DNA from: Bombella mellum
GTDB lineage: Bacteria; Pseudomonadota; Alphaproteobacteria; Acetobacterales; Acetobacteraceae
Assembly (NCBI RefSeq): GCF_014048465.1
Contig: NZ_PDLY01000005.1
Span: forward strand, 124,001 to 188,000
DNA length: 64,000 nucleotides
Direction of reading: 5' to 3'
Below, one piece after another: positions 49,455 to 57,956 of the stretch. A model generated the notes under the pieces. That model was not told the origin of the DNA and ran no database searches. It saw nothing but the letters and a program-made list of their open reading frames with translations. Made by a program: the position numbers and the translations under genes. Each line of letters opens with the position of its first letter. The stretch's first letter is position 1.

Positions 49455-49484
49455 AAGGCCATGAGAGGAGTCCTTCATGGCCTT
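49455..49484 (-). terminator. Probable terminator after the TIM-barrel isomerase gene
   Basis: AAGGCCATGA (49455-49464) and TCATGGCCTT (49475-49484) form a 10-bp stem with a 10-nt loop. The minus-strand side is followed by only a short T/C-rich tail, so it is probably a weak terminator. Confidence 0.5.
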
Positions 49485-49495
49485 TGGAGGGAGCG

Positions 49496-50353
49496 TCAGC
49501 CGGTGACCGGCCCTTCCCAGAGTCGTTCCAGCATGTCCCGGGACTGCGTGATAAGGGTGGAGAGGTCCCCCTCATAGAGGCTGTCCGGCACGTCGGAGGA
49601 GAAGATTTCCACGGCACAGGCACCCCGGAACCCGGCATCCCATGTGGCATGGAGAAGCTCATGGAGGGGGATGCAGCCCTTGCCGGGGATGCGCCTGTCG
49701 GCGGCGGAACGGGGGGTGCGCCAGTCGCTTATCTGCACGACGTTGATGAATGGCCCGGCCCGGTGGATTGCCTCACAGACATCCGGCTGCTGCCATATGT
49801 TCCAGTAATCTAGGCAGAGACCCAGGGCAGGATGGTCCACGGCCCTGATGACGTCCAGAGCCTGGTCGATCGTCCAGATGGCGGTCTCGTAATTGATGGA
49901 TGTCGGGTTCAGTGGTTCCAGGGACAGGGTGATGCCCAGCTCCTGTGCCAGCGGGCAGAGGTGCCGCAGGGCCTCGACCGTGCGCCTGATGCAGCTCATG
50001 ATGTCGCCATTCTCCGGCGCACCGGTATTGACGACGAAGGGAACGCCCTGCGCATGGGGGGCATGGCGGCGCATGCTGTCCTCCAGCCGGGCAAGGCGGC
50101 GTTCCGGCTCCTGCGGATAGGGCATCATCTTGCTGGCCCCGAAGGTCCTGACGGCAGGCTGGAAGGAGCTGATCTTCAGGCCGCTGTCTTTCAGCAGGGC
50201 CATCTGCTCGTCCAGTCGGTGAGGGTCCAGCTTGCTTTCGCAGAGTTCGATGGTCTCCACCCCCAGGGCGGCATAGTGCTTCAGGTCTTCCTCGAAGGAC
50301 CAGGGCTGGGTGGTGAACTCATTCATGCCAAAGGCAAAGGGGAAGCGGCTCAT
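49496..50353 (-). CDS. Sugar phosphate isomerase/epimerase (TIM barrel)
   Basis: The 285-residue product belongs to the xylose-isomerase-like/AP endonuclease 2 fold, whose members isomerise or epimerise sugars and related polyols. Seen: a metal-type EPLNPTSINYETAIW segment, LGLCLDYWNIWQQPD and a typical ending GACAVEIFSSDVPDSLYEGDLS. Substrate cannot be assigned. Its ATG 50353 overlaps the stop of the alpha/beta hydrolase gene by 4 nt, so the two are made together. Confidence 0.82.
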   Translation of the reverse strand: MSRFPFAFGMNEFTTQPWSFEEDLKHYAALGVETIELCESKLDPHRLDEQMALLKDSGLKISSFQPAVRTFGASKMMPYPQEPERRLARLEDSMRRHAPHAQGVPFVVNTGAPENGDIMSCIRRTVEALRHLCPLAQELGITLSLEPLNPTSINYETAIWTIDQALDVIRAVDHPALGLCLDYWNIWQQPDVCEAIHRAGPFINVVQISDWRTPRSAADRRIPGKGCIPLHELLHATWDAGFRGACAVEIFSSDVPDSLYEGDLSTLITQSRDMLERLWEGPVTG

Positions 50354-51171
50354 GCCGTGGCTCCTTCTTCCATGAAGGTGAGGACCGTCTGGTTGAATTT
50401 CTCCGTTTCATCGAGGAAGATCATGTGGGAGCTGTCCTCAAACTCCACGGCACGGCAGTGCGGCATGTGCTCGGCAACCCAGCGGGGACCGGCAGCGGGC
50501 AGCACCTTGTCCCGGCCCGCAACCATCATGAGGGAGGGCAGGGTGAGGTGGGGCAGCACGTCCCGCCAGTCCTGCGTCGTATGGTCGGCCATCATGAGGG
50601 AGGCGGCATGGCTGGGGCATCGGGCCATTTCGCCCAGCAGCATGGTCTTTTCATCGTCCGGCAGGCTGGTGCTGAGACAGTCCTCCAGATTCTGCCGGTC
50701 GAAGGCGGTGCGGTTGAAGGCCAGTTGCTGCTGGAGGAAGGTCAGCCCGGCCTCGTCGTAGCAGGTGGCATGGCCCAGCTTCCAGTCCGGGGCGAAGAAC
50801 TGCTTTGGTGTCTGCTGCACGAAGATGGCACTGCGGAGCCGTTCCTGGCCGAACAGTTCCAGATAGGACCAGATGATGGGTGAACCGATGGACCAGCCCA
50901 GGACGGTGACATCTCTCAGGTCCAGCGTCTCGAGGAGGGCCCGGAGGTCTGCGGCCAGACGGGCGATGCGGTAGCCGTGATCGGGTTTGTCCGATTCACC
51001 GTGCCCCCGCAGGTCCAGCGTGATGACACGGTACTGTCTGGCGAATGTCTCGATGCTGCGGTGGAAGAAGCGGCCGGAGAACGTCCAGCCATGAATCATG
51101 ACCAGAGGCCGCCCCTGGCCGTGGTCCCCGTAATGCAGTTTTACATGATCGCTTGTGGTGATGAAGGGCAT
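50350..51171 (-). CDS. Alpha/beta hydrolase
   Basis: The 273-residue product is a canonical alpha/beta hydrolase. It has the oxyanion segment MIHGWTFSG, LDLRGHGESDKP, the nucleophile elbow GWSIGS and an aspartate in MMVAGRDKVLP. The final histidine is in FEDSSHMIFLDE. It is probably an esterase or C-C bond hydrolase; the substrate is unknown. ATG 51171 or ATG 51192 could start it; I prefer 51171 because GGGAACG lies at reasonable distance. It is coupled to the sugar isomerase gene. Confidence 0.85.
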   Translation of the reverse strand: MPFITTSDHVKLHYGDHGQGRPLVMIHGWTFSGRFFHRSIETFARQYRVITLDLRGHGESDKPDHGYRIARLAADLRALLETLDLRDVTVLGWSIGSPIIWSYLELFGQERLRSAIFVQQTPKQFFAPDWKLGHATCYDEAGLTFLQQQLAFNRTAFDRQNLEDCLSTSLPDDEKTMLLGEMARCPSHAASLMMADHTTQDWRDVLPHLTLPSLMMVAGRDKVLPAAGPRWVAEHMPHCRAVEFEDSSHMIFLDETEKFNQTVLTFMEEGATA

Positions 51172-51263
51172 GTGAGCGTTCCCGTTCTTCATAGGAGGGG
51201 CAGGACGTGCCTGTCCGCCTGTCAACTATGGGTGTGTGCCTCCGCCTTCCGCAAGGGGGTGGA

Positions 51264-52496
51264 TCAATTTCCCTGCATCCCGGCCGGGGGCGGGAGAGCG
51301 GCGGGGAGCCAGATCAGGCAGGCGGTTCCCCTGCCCGGTGTGCTCTCGATGTGCAGCCTGCCGCCGTGCCTGTCCAGAATCTGGCGGGCGATGGCCAGGC
51401 CCAGCCCGGTTCCCTGATCGGCTCCACTGCTGCCGTCCGGCCTGTCCGTGACACGGTAGAAGCGTTCGGTCAGGCGGGGGAGATGATGGGCCTCGATGCC
51501 GGGGCCATCATCCTCGACGGAGAGCAGAATTCCTGCCGTACCGGCTGCGGGGTGATCGTCGGGAGTCGCTCGCCGGGCCTGAAGGCGGACATGCAGGGGG
51601 TGGTCGGGCCGTGTGGCGTGGCGGATGGCGTTCTCGATGAGGTTGAGGAACAGCTGGACCAGCTCATCCTCATTGGCCAGCAGTGTCAGGCCCTCTTCCT
51701 GCCGGACATCCAGCTGGCGGCTGGCATCCCGGAAGCGGGGCGTGACCTCGCCCAGAATGCGGGCGAACAGCTCTTCCACATCCAGCCGGTCACGGGGGCG
51801 TTGATGGGTGTTCAGCTCCAGCTGGGAGAGGTAGAGGAGCCGGTCGATGAGCCGCTGCATCCGGGTGGCCTGCTGGTCCATGATGTCCAGATACAGGGTG
51901 CGGGAAGAAGATTCGGCAGGGTCATCGGTCCGGAGCAGGTCGATGAAACCGCTGAGGGAGGCGAGGGGCGTGCGGAGTTCGTGGCTGGCATGGACGACGA
52001 AGTCGGCCCTCATGCGGTCCACGGCCCGTATGGTGCTGCGGTCATTCAGCAGGGTCAGGACGAGACTGTCCCGGCCCGAGGCTCCGGCCAGACGGCGCAT
52101 GGACAGGCGGATGGACCGTCTGATCGGGACATCCAGCGTGATGGTGGCCGAACAGGCTGCAGGCAGACCCGTACCGGCGGCCGGGGGTGCATTCAGGGCC
52201 GTGTTCAGGGCATCACGCGTGTTGGGATGACGCAGCAGGGCGTTCAGACTGTCCCCGTAACGGGCCTGTGCCTCGGCATTGCAGGCCAGGACCTGTCCCA
52301 TCGGGCCGAGGATGAGGGCCATGCCGGGAATGGTGTCAGCCAGCCGGGTGATGTCATCCGGGCGTGTTTCCGTGGTGGTGGAAGATTGGACCGGCCCCGT
52401 GTGACGGGAGAGACGCCACACCATGCCCCAGCCCGCAAGGGCGAGAATGGCAGACGAGGCGGCCACGAGGTCCAGAAGAAGTGATGACGGGTGCAC
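51264..52496 (-). CDS. phoR: Phosphate-regulon sensor kinase PhoR
   Basis: The 410-residue product has one N-terminal helix (about residues 10-28) and a PAS-like region (about 48-150). The H-box has His172 (HASHELRTPLASLSGF). The ATP-binding domain shows NLIENAIRHA, EDDGPGIE and GTGLGLAIAR. The single anchor and PAS domain match PhoR. It starts at GTG 52496, 6 nt after phoB stops. It phosphorylates PhoB when phosphate is scarce; PhoU next to it normally links it to Pst transport, but pst genes are not here. Confidence 0.9.
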   Translation of the reverse strand: MHPSSLLLDLVAASSAILALAGWGMVWRLSRHTGPVQSSTTTETRPDDITRLADTIPGMALILGPMGQVLACNAEAQARYGDSLNALLRHPNTRDALNTALNAPPAAGTGLPAACSATITLDVPIRRSIRLSMRRLAGASGRDSLVLTLLNDRSTIRAVDRMRADFVVHASHELRTPLASLSGFIDLLRTDDPAESSSRTLYLDIMDQQATRMQRLIDRLLYLSQLELNTHQRPRDRLDVEELFARILGEVTPRFRDASRQLDVRQEEGLTLLANEDELVQLFLNLIENAIRHATRPDHPLHVRLQARRATPDDHPAAGTAGILLSVEDDGPGIEAHHLPRLTERFYRVTDRPDGSSGADQGTGLGLAIARQILDRHGGRLHIESTPGRGTACLIWLPAALPPPAGMQGN

Positions 52497-52502
52497 TGGC
52501 GG

Positions 52503-53228
52503 TCAGCCAGCCGCCGGGCTGGCGTGGCCGTCATCCAAGGCATATCCGGCTGCCCGCACGGTCCGTATGAGGTCTGTCTCGCCCGCACCGTTGAGGGCCT
52601 TGCGGAGACGGCGGATATGCACGTCTATGGTGCGTATTTCCACATGCACGTTCGGTCCCCAGAGACGTTCCAGCAGGTCTTCCCGGGAGAAGACCCTGCG
52701 GGGATTGTGCATGAACAGCTCCAGCAGGCGGTATTCCGTGGGGCCGAGCATGACGGGGCGGCCGGACCGTGTGATCTGATGGTTTTCCGGCTCCAGCGTG
52801 AGGGGGCCGAACGTGATGATGTCCTGTACGGGGCGGGTGCGGCGGAGCAGGGCACGCAGGCGGGCGTCCAGCCTGTCCGCACTGCACGGTTTCGTCAGGT
52901 AACCGTCAGCCCCGTTGTCCAGCCCGGCTATGACATCCTGCTCCTCCGTCCGGGCCGTGAGAAACAGGACGGGCAGGTCCCTGAGGCCGGGTTTCTGCCG
53001 GATGGTGCGGCAGAGTTCCAGCCCGGACAGACCGGGCATCATCCAGTCCAGCAGGGCCACGTCAGGGCGGGTCGTTTCGAGGAAGGACAGGGCCTTCTTT
53101 CCATCTGGGGCGACACTGACCTGATAGCCCCGCTGGTGCAGGCTGCGTTCCAGCAGGAGGCGCAGGGCGGGTTCATCCTCCACGACGAGAACGTGGCCTC
53201 TGGTGGCGGCCTGTGGCGGGGGGGTCAT
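52503..53228 (-). CDS. phoB: Phosphate-regulon response regulator PhoB
   Basis: The 241-residue product has a receiver domain with Asp61 (ALLDWMMPGLSG) and the conserved acidic EDEPALR and YLTKPC lysine. A winged-helix DNA-binding domain follows (GPTEYRLLELFM, TIDVHIRRLRKALN). It is an OmpR-family activator of phosphate-starvation genes. It overlaps phoU by 4 nt. A possible Pho box is at 54074-54091. Confidence 0.92.
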   Translation of the reverse strand: MTPPPQAATRGHVLVVEDEPALRLLLERSLHQRGYQVSVAPDGKKALSFLETTRPDVALLDWMMPGLSGLELCRTIRQKPGLRDLPVLFLTARTEEQDVIAGLDNGADGYLTKPCSADRLDARLRALLRRTRPVQDIITFGPLTLEPENHQITRSGRPVMLGPTEYRLLELFMHNPRRVFSREDLLERLWGPNVHVEIRTIDVHIRRLRKALNGAGETDLIRTVRAAGYALDDGHASPAAG

Positions 53229-53935
53229 GGTCGGCGAGGCTCCTGTCCGGCATGGCCGTGGGGGCGGCTGGGAGGCAGCATGGCCCCCGTGACCATGAAG
53301 ACCACACGTTCGGCCATGTTCGTGGTGTGGTCACCGATCCTCTCCAGATTCCTGATCACGAAGAGCAGGGCGATGTGAAGGCGGATCGTGTGGGGGTGGA
53401 GGGTCATCTGCTCCAGTGAATCGGCGGTCATGGTTTCGCAGTACTGGTCCACCAGCTGGTCGGCTTCCCAGATTGCCCGGGCGGCACTGGCGTCCTTGCG
53501 TTCCAGGGCATCCATGACACGGCGGAGATGGTCCAGCACAAGTCGCCCCATCTCTCCCAGGGCGAGGCGGGCTGCATGGGGGATGGGCTGTTCCATCTCG
53601 CTGAGGCGGCGGGCAATGGAGCTGGCATAGTCGCCCATGCGCTCCAGTGCTCCGGCCATGGGGATGCAGGCCACGATCTCGCGGAGGTCCGCCGCCATCG
53701 GGCCCCGCAGGGCCAGCAGACGGATGGCCAGAGTCTCGACCTCATGTTCCAGGGCGTCGACCGTGTCGTCCTGATGCGCTGCCTGAAGGGCGGTACGGGC
53801 ATCATTGCCGGTAATGCCGGCGAGTATGAGAGACAGCTGGTGCTCCACCAGCCCTCCCATCTGCTCCATGAGGGACCGTAAATGGAGCAGCTCATCCTCA
53901 TAGCGTTGCACAATATGCTGCCTCTGGCGCACCAT
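53225..53935 (-). CDS. phoU: Phosphate signalling protein PhoU
   Basis: PhoU is a two-repeat helical protein that down-regulates the phosphate kinase PhoR when phosphate is plentiful. The 236-residue product shows both PhoU repeats (LMEQMGGLVEHQLSL, EIVACIPMAGALERMGDYA, NLERIGDHTTNMAE). Its stop codon overlaps phoB. It is first in phoU-phoB-phoR. The start codon is ATG 53935. Confidence 0.94.
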   Translation of the reverse strand: MVRQRQHIVQRYEDELLHLRSLMEQMGGLVEHQLSLILAGITGNDARTALQAAHQDDTVDALEHEVETLAIRLLALRGPMAADLREIVACIPMAGALERMGDYASSIARRLSEMEQPIPHAARLALGEMGRLVLDHLRRVMDALERKDASAARAIWEADQLVDQYCETMTADSLEQMTLHPHTIRLHIALLFVIRNLERIGDHTTNMAERVVFMVTGAMLPPSRPHGHAGQEPRRP

Positions 53936-54073
53936 GCTTCTGTCCCCCTTATTGAGGACGCACTCTATCCGAATTTGTCATGGGCGGGAACCGCAGCGGG
54001 AGCCGTGGGACGGGTGGGAAGGAGTGGCAGGATTCCGCCGTATTTCTGATGTCCCGGCCCGTATTTTACGGAG

Positions 54074-54091
54074 ATGTCATAAATATTTCAT
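54074..54091 (+). promoter_or_regulatory. Possible Pho box
   Basis: ATGTCAT-AAAT-ATTTCAT resembles the Pho-box consensus of two CTGTCAT repeats split by 4 nt; the matches are 6/7 and 5/7. It lies between divergent phoU (minus) and the Tat-type hydrolase (plus), nearer the latter. Low-confidence because only sequence resemblance is available. Confidence 0.4.
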
Positions 54092-54152
54092 GTCCGTATC
54101 AGGTGGCTGCGGGCAGTGTGTTCCGTGTCTGTCATAGGGGAGGTTGTCTGAC

Positions 54153-55076
54153 ATGCCGGGGAGACGTCGGGCGTTTCTGAAATGTTGTTCGTTCCTTCCG
54201 GCAGCAGCCCTGGCCGGGGCCGTGGAGCGGTGCCATGCTGGAAGGCGGCCTGACGTGCGGGGACTTCTGGGAGACGTGTCCGATTTTCATCCGCTCTGGG
54301 AGCAGGGTGGTTCCGCCTCCGTGGAGCAGGTCCATGTGGCGCATGGTGGGCGTGTGTCCGGCATCCGTTGTCCCGGTCTTCATGTCATCAGGCCAGTCCG
54401 CCCGAATGGGGCGACGGTCATCATCGCCGCTGGGGGTGGGTATGGGCATCTGGCCATAGGACATGAGGCCCTGCCTGCGGCCCGCTGGCTGGTGTCACTG
54501 GGGATTACGGCGGCCATCCTGTTCTACCGTCTGCCGGAAGAAGGGTGGACTGAAGGAATGGAGGCCCCGATGGCAGATGCCCAGCAGGTGCTGCATCTGT
54601 TACGGTCCGGCAAGATTGGCAGGAACATTGATGCGCAGCGGGTGGCTTTTCTGGGATTTTCTGCGGGAGGGCACCTGCTGGGGCTGACGGCTTTGCAGGG
54701 GGTTATGGTCCCGCCTGCCCTGCTGATGCTGCTTTATCCGGTCGTCAGTGTGGCCCCTCCTTTCACCGGAAGCCGTACCAGCCGGATATGCCTTGGACAT
54801 GATCATCTGGAGGAGCGGGCTTTCCGCTGGTCTCTGCCGCCTCATGTCCGGGCTGATGCGCCATCCCTGTTTCTGGCCCATGCCGTAGATGATCCCATAG
54901 TGTCGCCAGAGCAGGCGGCCCTGCTGGTGCAGGCCTATCAGCGGCAGCATCGTCCCTGTGAGGAGCACCATTTTCCGGTTGGTGGGCATGGTTTCGGCAT
55001 GGGGGACAGGAATGGGCCGACGGGGCAGTGGCCTGCTCTGGCGGAAAGCTGGATGAGGCGACAGGGCTTCATCTGA
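54153..55076 (+). CDS. Tat-exported alpha/beta hydrolase (esterase-like)
   Basis: The 307-residue product opens with a twin-arginine-type signal (PGRRRAFLKCCSF, then a hydrophobic stretch to AGAVERCHA). The hydrolase fold follows: VIIAAGGGYGHLA, the nucleophile GFSAGG, an Asp in AHAVDDPIVS, and His in VGGHGFG. It resembles acetyl-xylan/polysaccharide-esterase-type hydrolases. ATG 54153 has GGGGAGG 9 nt upstream, better than TTG 54144. A possible Pho box lies upstream. It may liberate phosphate or acyl groups from an external substrate, which is only a guess. Confidence 0.8.
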   Translation: MPGRRRAFLKCCSFLPAAALAGAVERCHAGRRPDVRGLLGDVSDFHPLWEQGGSASVEQVHVAHGGRVSGIRCPGLHVIRPVRPNGATVIIAAGGGYGHLAIGHEALPAARWLVSLGITAAILFYRLPEEGWTEGMEAPMADAQQVLHLLRSGKIGRNIDAQRVAFLGFSAGGHLLGLTALQGVMVPPALLMLLYPVVSVAPPFTGSRTSRICLGHDHLEERAFRWSLPPHVRADAPSLFLAHAVDDPIVSPEQAALLVQAYQRQHRPCEEHHFPVGGHGFGMGDRNGPTGQWPALAESWMRRQGFI

Positions 55077-55646
55077 GGAGGTCGGATTTTATTCGGGGAA
55101 AGCCCTGATGTATCCGTGTGGAGGCTGCCGTGGCATCCCGTACGGGATTCGGAACCGTGCTATCGCCGTGAAAAATCGGTGTTCTGGGACTTCAGACAGA
55201 TGGTACCGGAGACAGGATCAGGCTGGTCCCGTGGGGTCACCTTTGCCCATGAGGGATGAGTGGCGGCTGTATTCATGAGGCCGGGTGGCCCGTGTCGACA
55301 ATCTTTCTTCTGGAGCTGGCGGGCTTTCCGAAGAAGAGGGGGTTGTCTGCACTGTCAGACTGTTCTGGGGCTGTACAGGAGCTTACATGTGTTTTGAGAT
55401 ATCATTTTCGATCATGTTGAAAATATGTCAAATATAATAGGAAAATTAATTAAAGTTATGATCAAACAATGAACGTGAGTATGAGAATTTATTACATAAT
55501 AAATGGTATATTAAATACTAATGTAAAATTAATTTCTTTAATTACAGTATTTTCTGTTGACTGATCACTTTGATTATGACTTTTTGTTCATGGAAGTTCT
55601 GAGTGAAACTTCCGACCTCTTAATGAAAAGTGTGTGGAGACTTAAG
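55077..55646. other. AT-rich non-coding gap before the GG-leader gene
   Basis: 570 bp with no gene I can support. From about 55380 to 55560 the composition is very AT-rich, in strong contrast to the surrounding DNA. It must contain the promoter and leader of the GG-leader gene. An open frame from TTG 55557 exists in phase but its AT-rich codons look like leader RNA, not protein. Confidence 0.6.
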
Positions 55647-56009
55647 ATGAGAGCTCTTAACGACCGTGAGCTGGACAGCGTTTCTGGTGGTTTTGGTCTG
55701 CTGGGCAACCTGCTCGGTGGTCTGTTCGGTGGTTCCAGCAATGGTAATGGCCAGAGCGCTCTGGCTCCGGCTGCCAACACCAACACGATCCCGGCTGCCA
55801 ACTACGCTCCCAACGGCTATGCCGTGAACGGCTACGTGCCCAACGGTTACGCCGCTGCTGCTGCCAACCCGGCTGGCAGCCTGCTGCAGTCCATCGCTGC
55901 TCCGGTCCGTGCCATCACCAACTTCCTGCAGGACCCGTTCGGCAGCATCATCTCCCTCATTGGCACGGGGATTCAGCAGGCTGTGAACTTCGTCACGCGT
56001 CTGATCTGA
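55647..56009 (+). CDS. Double-glycine-leader peptide, bacteriocin/microcin-like
   Basis: The 120-residue product starts with a textbook GG leader: MRALNDRELDSVSGG, cut predicted after Gly15 by a C39-type ABC transporter peptidase. The mature part is about 105 residues. It starts with a Gly-zipper-like FGLLGNLLGGLFGG, then an Asn/Ala/Gly-rich region with NGY repeats (PNGYAVNGYVPNGY). It ends in an amphipathic helix (about residues 86-120). No cysteine is present. It is larger than most class II bacteriocins, so it could also be an exported toxin or adhesion peptide. A GGAGA site precedes ATG 55647. It has its own terminator. No immunity or transporter gene adjoins it in the window. Confidence 0.75.
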   Translation: MRALNDRELDSVSGGFGLLGNLLGGLFGGSSNGNGQSALAPAANTNTIPAANYAPNGYAVNGYVPNGYAAAAANPAGSLLQSIAAPVRAITNFLQDPFGSIISLIGTGIQQAVNFVTRLI

Positions 56010-56078
56010 GCTTGGCCTCTCTGCATGTGAGGAGAGCCTGACAGAGGCCTGCATCCGGCTTGGGCAGGCTCTCTGTAT

Positions 56079-56109
56079 GGGGATGGTCCTTCGGGGCCAT
56101 CCCTTTTTT
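56079..56109 (+). terminator. Intrinsic terminator after the GG-leader gene
   Basis: GGGATGG (56080-56086) pairs with CCATCCC (56097-56103), followed by six T. The Hint gene's stop codon, on the other strand, lies in the T-run. Confidence 0.9.
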
Positions 56110-57685
56110 ATGGCTGGGCCGCCTCGGAGAGGACATAAGGGCCGGCACTCAGTATTTCGAGTTTCAGCAGGCAGCCTGTTCCCGGGGCAATGTCCGGGAG
56201 AGGAAGGCGGGCCTCACCGTTTGTCCAGCGGCATGGTGTGGCCTCCACCACATCCCAGCCGGTTTCCGCCGGAGCGGTAAGATGTGACGTCAGGGGCAGG
56301 TCGGTCCCGTCGGGGCAGGTCAGCGTTATGTCGCCCACAAGGACGCCCAGCTGGCGACGGTCATCCACAAAGGGGCCTATGCTTCTGTCAGGGCGGGTCG
56401 TGCGGGACCGGATGAGAAGGAAGGGGCTGCCCTGCCTGAGTTGGAAGATGTAATGCCGACCGTCCTGCCTGAAGAGGGCGAGTTCCGTGCCCTGGGAGTC
56501 GAGCAGGGTCAGGGCGGGATTGTCCGTCGTGGGATGGGAGACGGTTCTGGCAGAAAAACCAAGTTTCATGGCCCGTCGTGTCAGGGCGGCATGGAGGGGT
56601 TCGACAAAGCCCCGTTCCACCTTCAGGGGGGCGGCCGCATCATGCGCCCAGTCTTTTGTCTGGCTGGGGGATGCCGTCTGTGGCTGGAGGCTGGCCGTGT
56701 CATCGGGGGTGATGAAGCTGCTGCGGTTGCCCGTGTCCAGATATGTTTCGGACAGGGCACCGTTGGCACTGATGATGCGGTGTTCGTACGTTTCGATATG
56801 GTAGATGTCGTAGGCTGTCCGCTCTTCCCGGGTTATGGTGTGGTCGTTGACGAGCATGCGGGCGGGAACGAAGGCTCCTTTCAGGAACAGGCAGTGTTCC
56901 TCCGTGACATAGAGGTCCTGAAAGGGGCAGTTCTCACCAAAGGTATGGGGTCGTATGCGTATGGGCCAGTCATCGGGGGATGTGGCCGTCACGGATTTCC
57001 GCCCTACCCAGCGGAGATATTCCACACGCTTCTGTCTGTCATGGAAGACATGGATGGCATCGCCCGGGCGCAGCCGTTCGACCGGGACCGGGCCGTCGGG
57101 CGTGTCGATCAGGGTTCCTGCAAGATAGCAGACGAGTTCCGGGGATGATGAGGCTGCCTGCGAGGCAAGGGGGATGCTGCTCCACTGTCCGTCCAGAGAA
57201 AGCTGGTAGGGATTCCCGGGAATGAAGATGTTCGTGTGGGCACTGCTGTAGGAGCTGTAATCCTCATTGAGCTGGATGGTCGTCTGGTTGCTTGTGGCGT
57301 CGTAACGCTGCTGTGCCTCGGCTTTGCTGCCTCCCTGTGTGGAGAAGGCGAGCTGTATCTTGAAGCTGGAGGGTGGAGAGCTGGTCAGATAGACGTTCAG
57401 TGCCAGGCTGGTCTGTAATGTCGTGCCGTTCAGTGCGCCATAATCGACGAGAAGGGTACCGCCTGTTCCGGGATTCAGGGTGATGGTGTGGGGAGCGACC
57501 ATGGCGGCAGGGCTTATCAGCCCCTGCCATGAGGCGGGAGCGATGATCAGCGTTCCCCCCTGGAAGGTGTAGGAACTGTCGCGGGAAAATGGTGGCAGGT
57601 TGTCGGGCATGTAGAGGGTGAACCCGTTGAAGCCCGGCTGGGACTGGGGAATATAGCCAACGGTCTGCCCGGATGAGATGATCAT
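56108..57685 (-). CDS. Hint-domain surface protein
   Basis: The 525-residue product begins MIISSGQTVG, an AIDA-type-like repeat start, followed by a beta-rich, Ser/Thr-rich region (about residues 10-180). A Hint (Hedgehog/intein) module then starts at Cys186 (LVCYLAGTLIDTPDGPVPVERLRPGD). It carries the block-B-like TEEH (His264) and ends near YHIETYEHRIISANGALSETYLD. The remaining ~200 residues are not recognised. This is the Hint_2-type group, common in acetic acid bacteria; autoproteolysis is plausible but unproven. No signal peptide is seen. It is convergent with the GG-leader gene and followed (minus strand) by nothing before the window's GG gene terminator. Confidence 0.82.
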   Translation of the reverse strand: MIISSGQTVGYIPQSQPGFNGFTLYMPDNLPPFSRDSSYTFQGGTLIIAPASWQGLISPAAMVAPHTITLNPGTGGTLLVDYGALNGTTLQTSLALNVYLTSSPPSSFKIQLAFSTQGGSKAEAQQRYDATSNQTTIQLNEDYSSYSSAHTNIFIPGNPYQLSLDGQWSSIPLASQAASSSPELVCYLAGTLIDTPDGPVPVERLRPGDAIHVFHDRQKRVEYLRWVGRKSVTATSPDDWPIRIRPHTFGENCPFQDLYVTEEHCLFLKGAFVPARMLVNDHTITREERTAYDIYHIETYEHRIISANGALSETYLDTGNRSSFITPDDTASLQPQTASPSQTKDWAHDAAAPLKVERGFVEPLHAALTRRAMKLGFSARTVSHPTTDNPALTLLDSQGTELALFRQDGRHYIFQLRQGSPFLLIRSRTTRPDRSIGPFVDDRRQLGVLVGDITLTCPDGTDLPLTSHLTAPAETGWDVVEATPCRWTNGEARLPLPDIAPGTGCLLKLEILSAGPYVLSEAAQP

Positions 57686-57885
57686 GCGCTTCCGTCTTTG
57701 ATGGTATCCTGAATGGTCGGGATGAGACGGAACGATAGATAGGACTCATTTCTTCACTGAAGATTAAAGCCCTTCCCTGTGAATGAGGCCATCAGCTTTC
57801 GTGTCTGTTTGATGAAGAAGTGAAGAGGTTTCCTTCTGGCGGTCTTTTGCGTGAGGGTCTGCGAGGAAGGGGCAGCAGATCCATG

Positions 57886-57919
57886 AAAAAAGCGGGCCGG
57901 AACATCTGTTCCGACCCGC
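57886..57919 (-). terminator. Intrinsic terminator after the autotransporter
   Basis: On the minus strand GCGGGTCGGAACA/TGTTCCGGCCCGC arms (57892-57904 and 57907-57919) form a near-perfect stem followed by six T. It lies 38 nt after the autotransporter stop. Confidence 0.92.
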
Positions 57920-57956
57920 CTTCCGGTGGATCATCCCGTAAGGAATGAGGCCTGTC

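Noticed and set aside
55557-55646. Extended start of the GG-leader gene at TTG 55557 or ATG 55623
   Set aside because: These codons are AT-rich and unlike a leader; the GGAGA site and the canonical leader length support ATG 55647.
56108-57685. Intein
   Set aside because: The Hint domain lies inside a beta-rich surface-type protein with no recognisable extein joining the flanks and no homing endonuclease motif.
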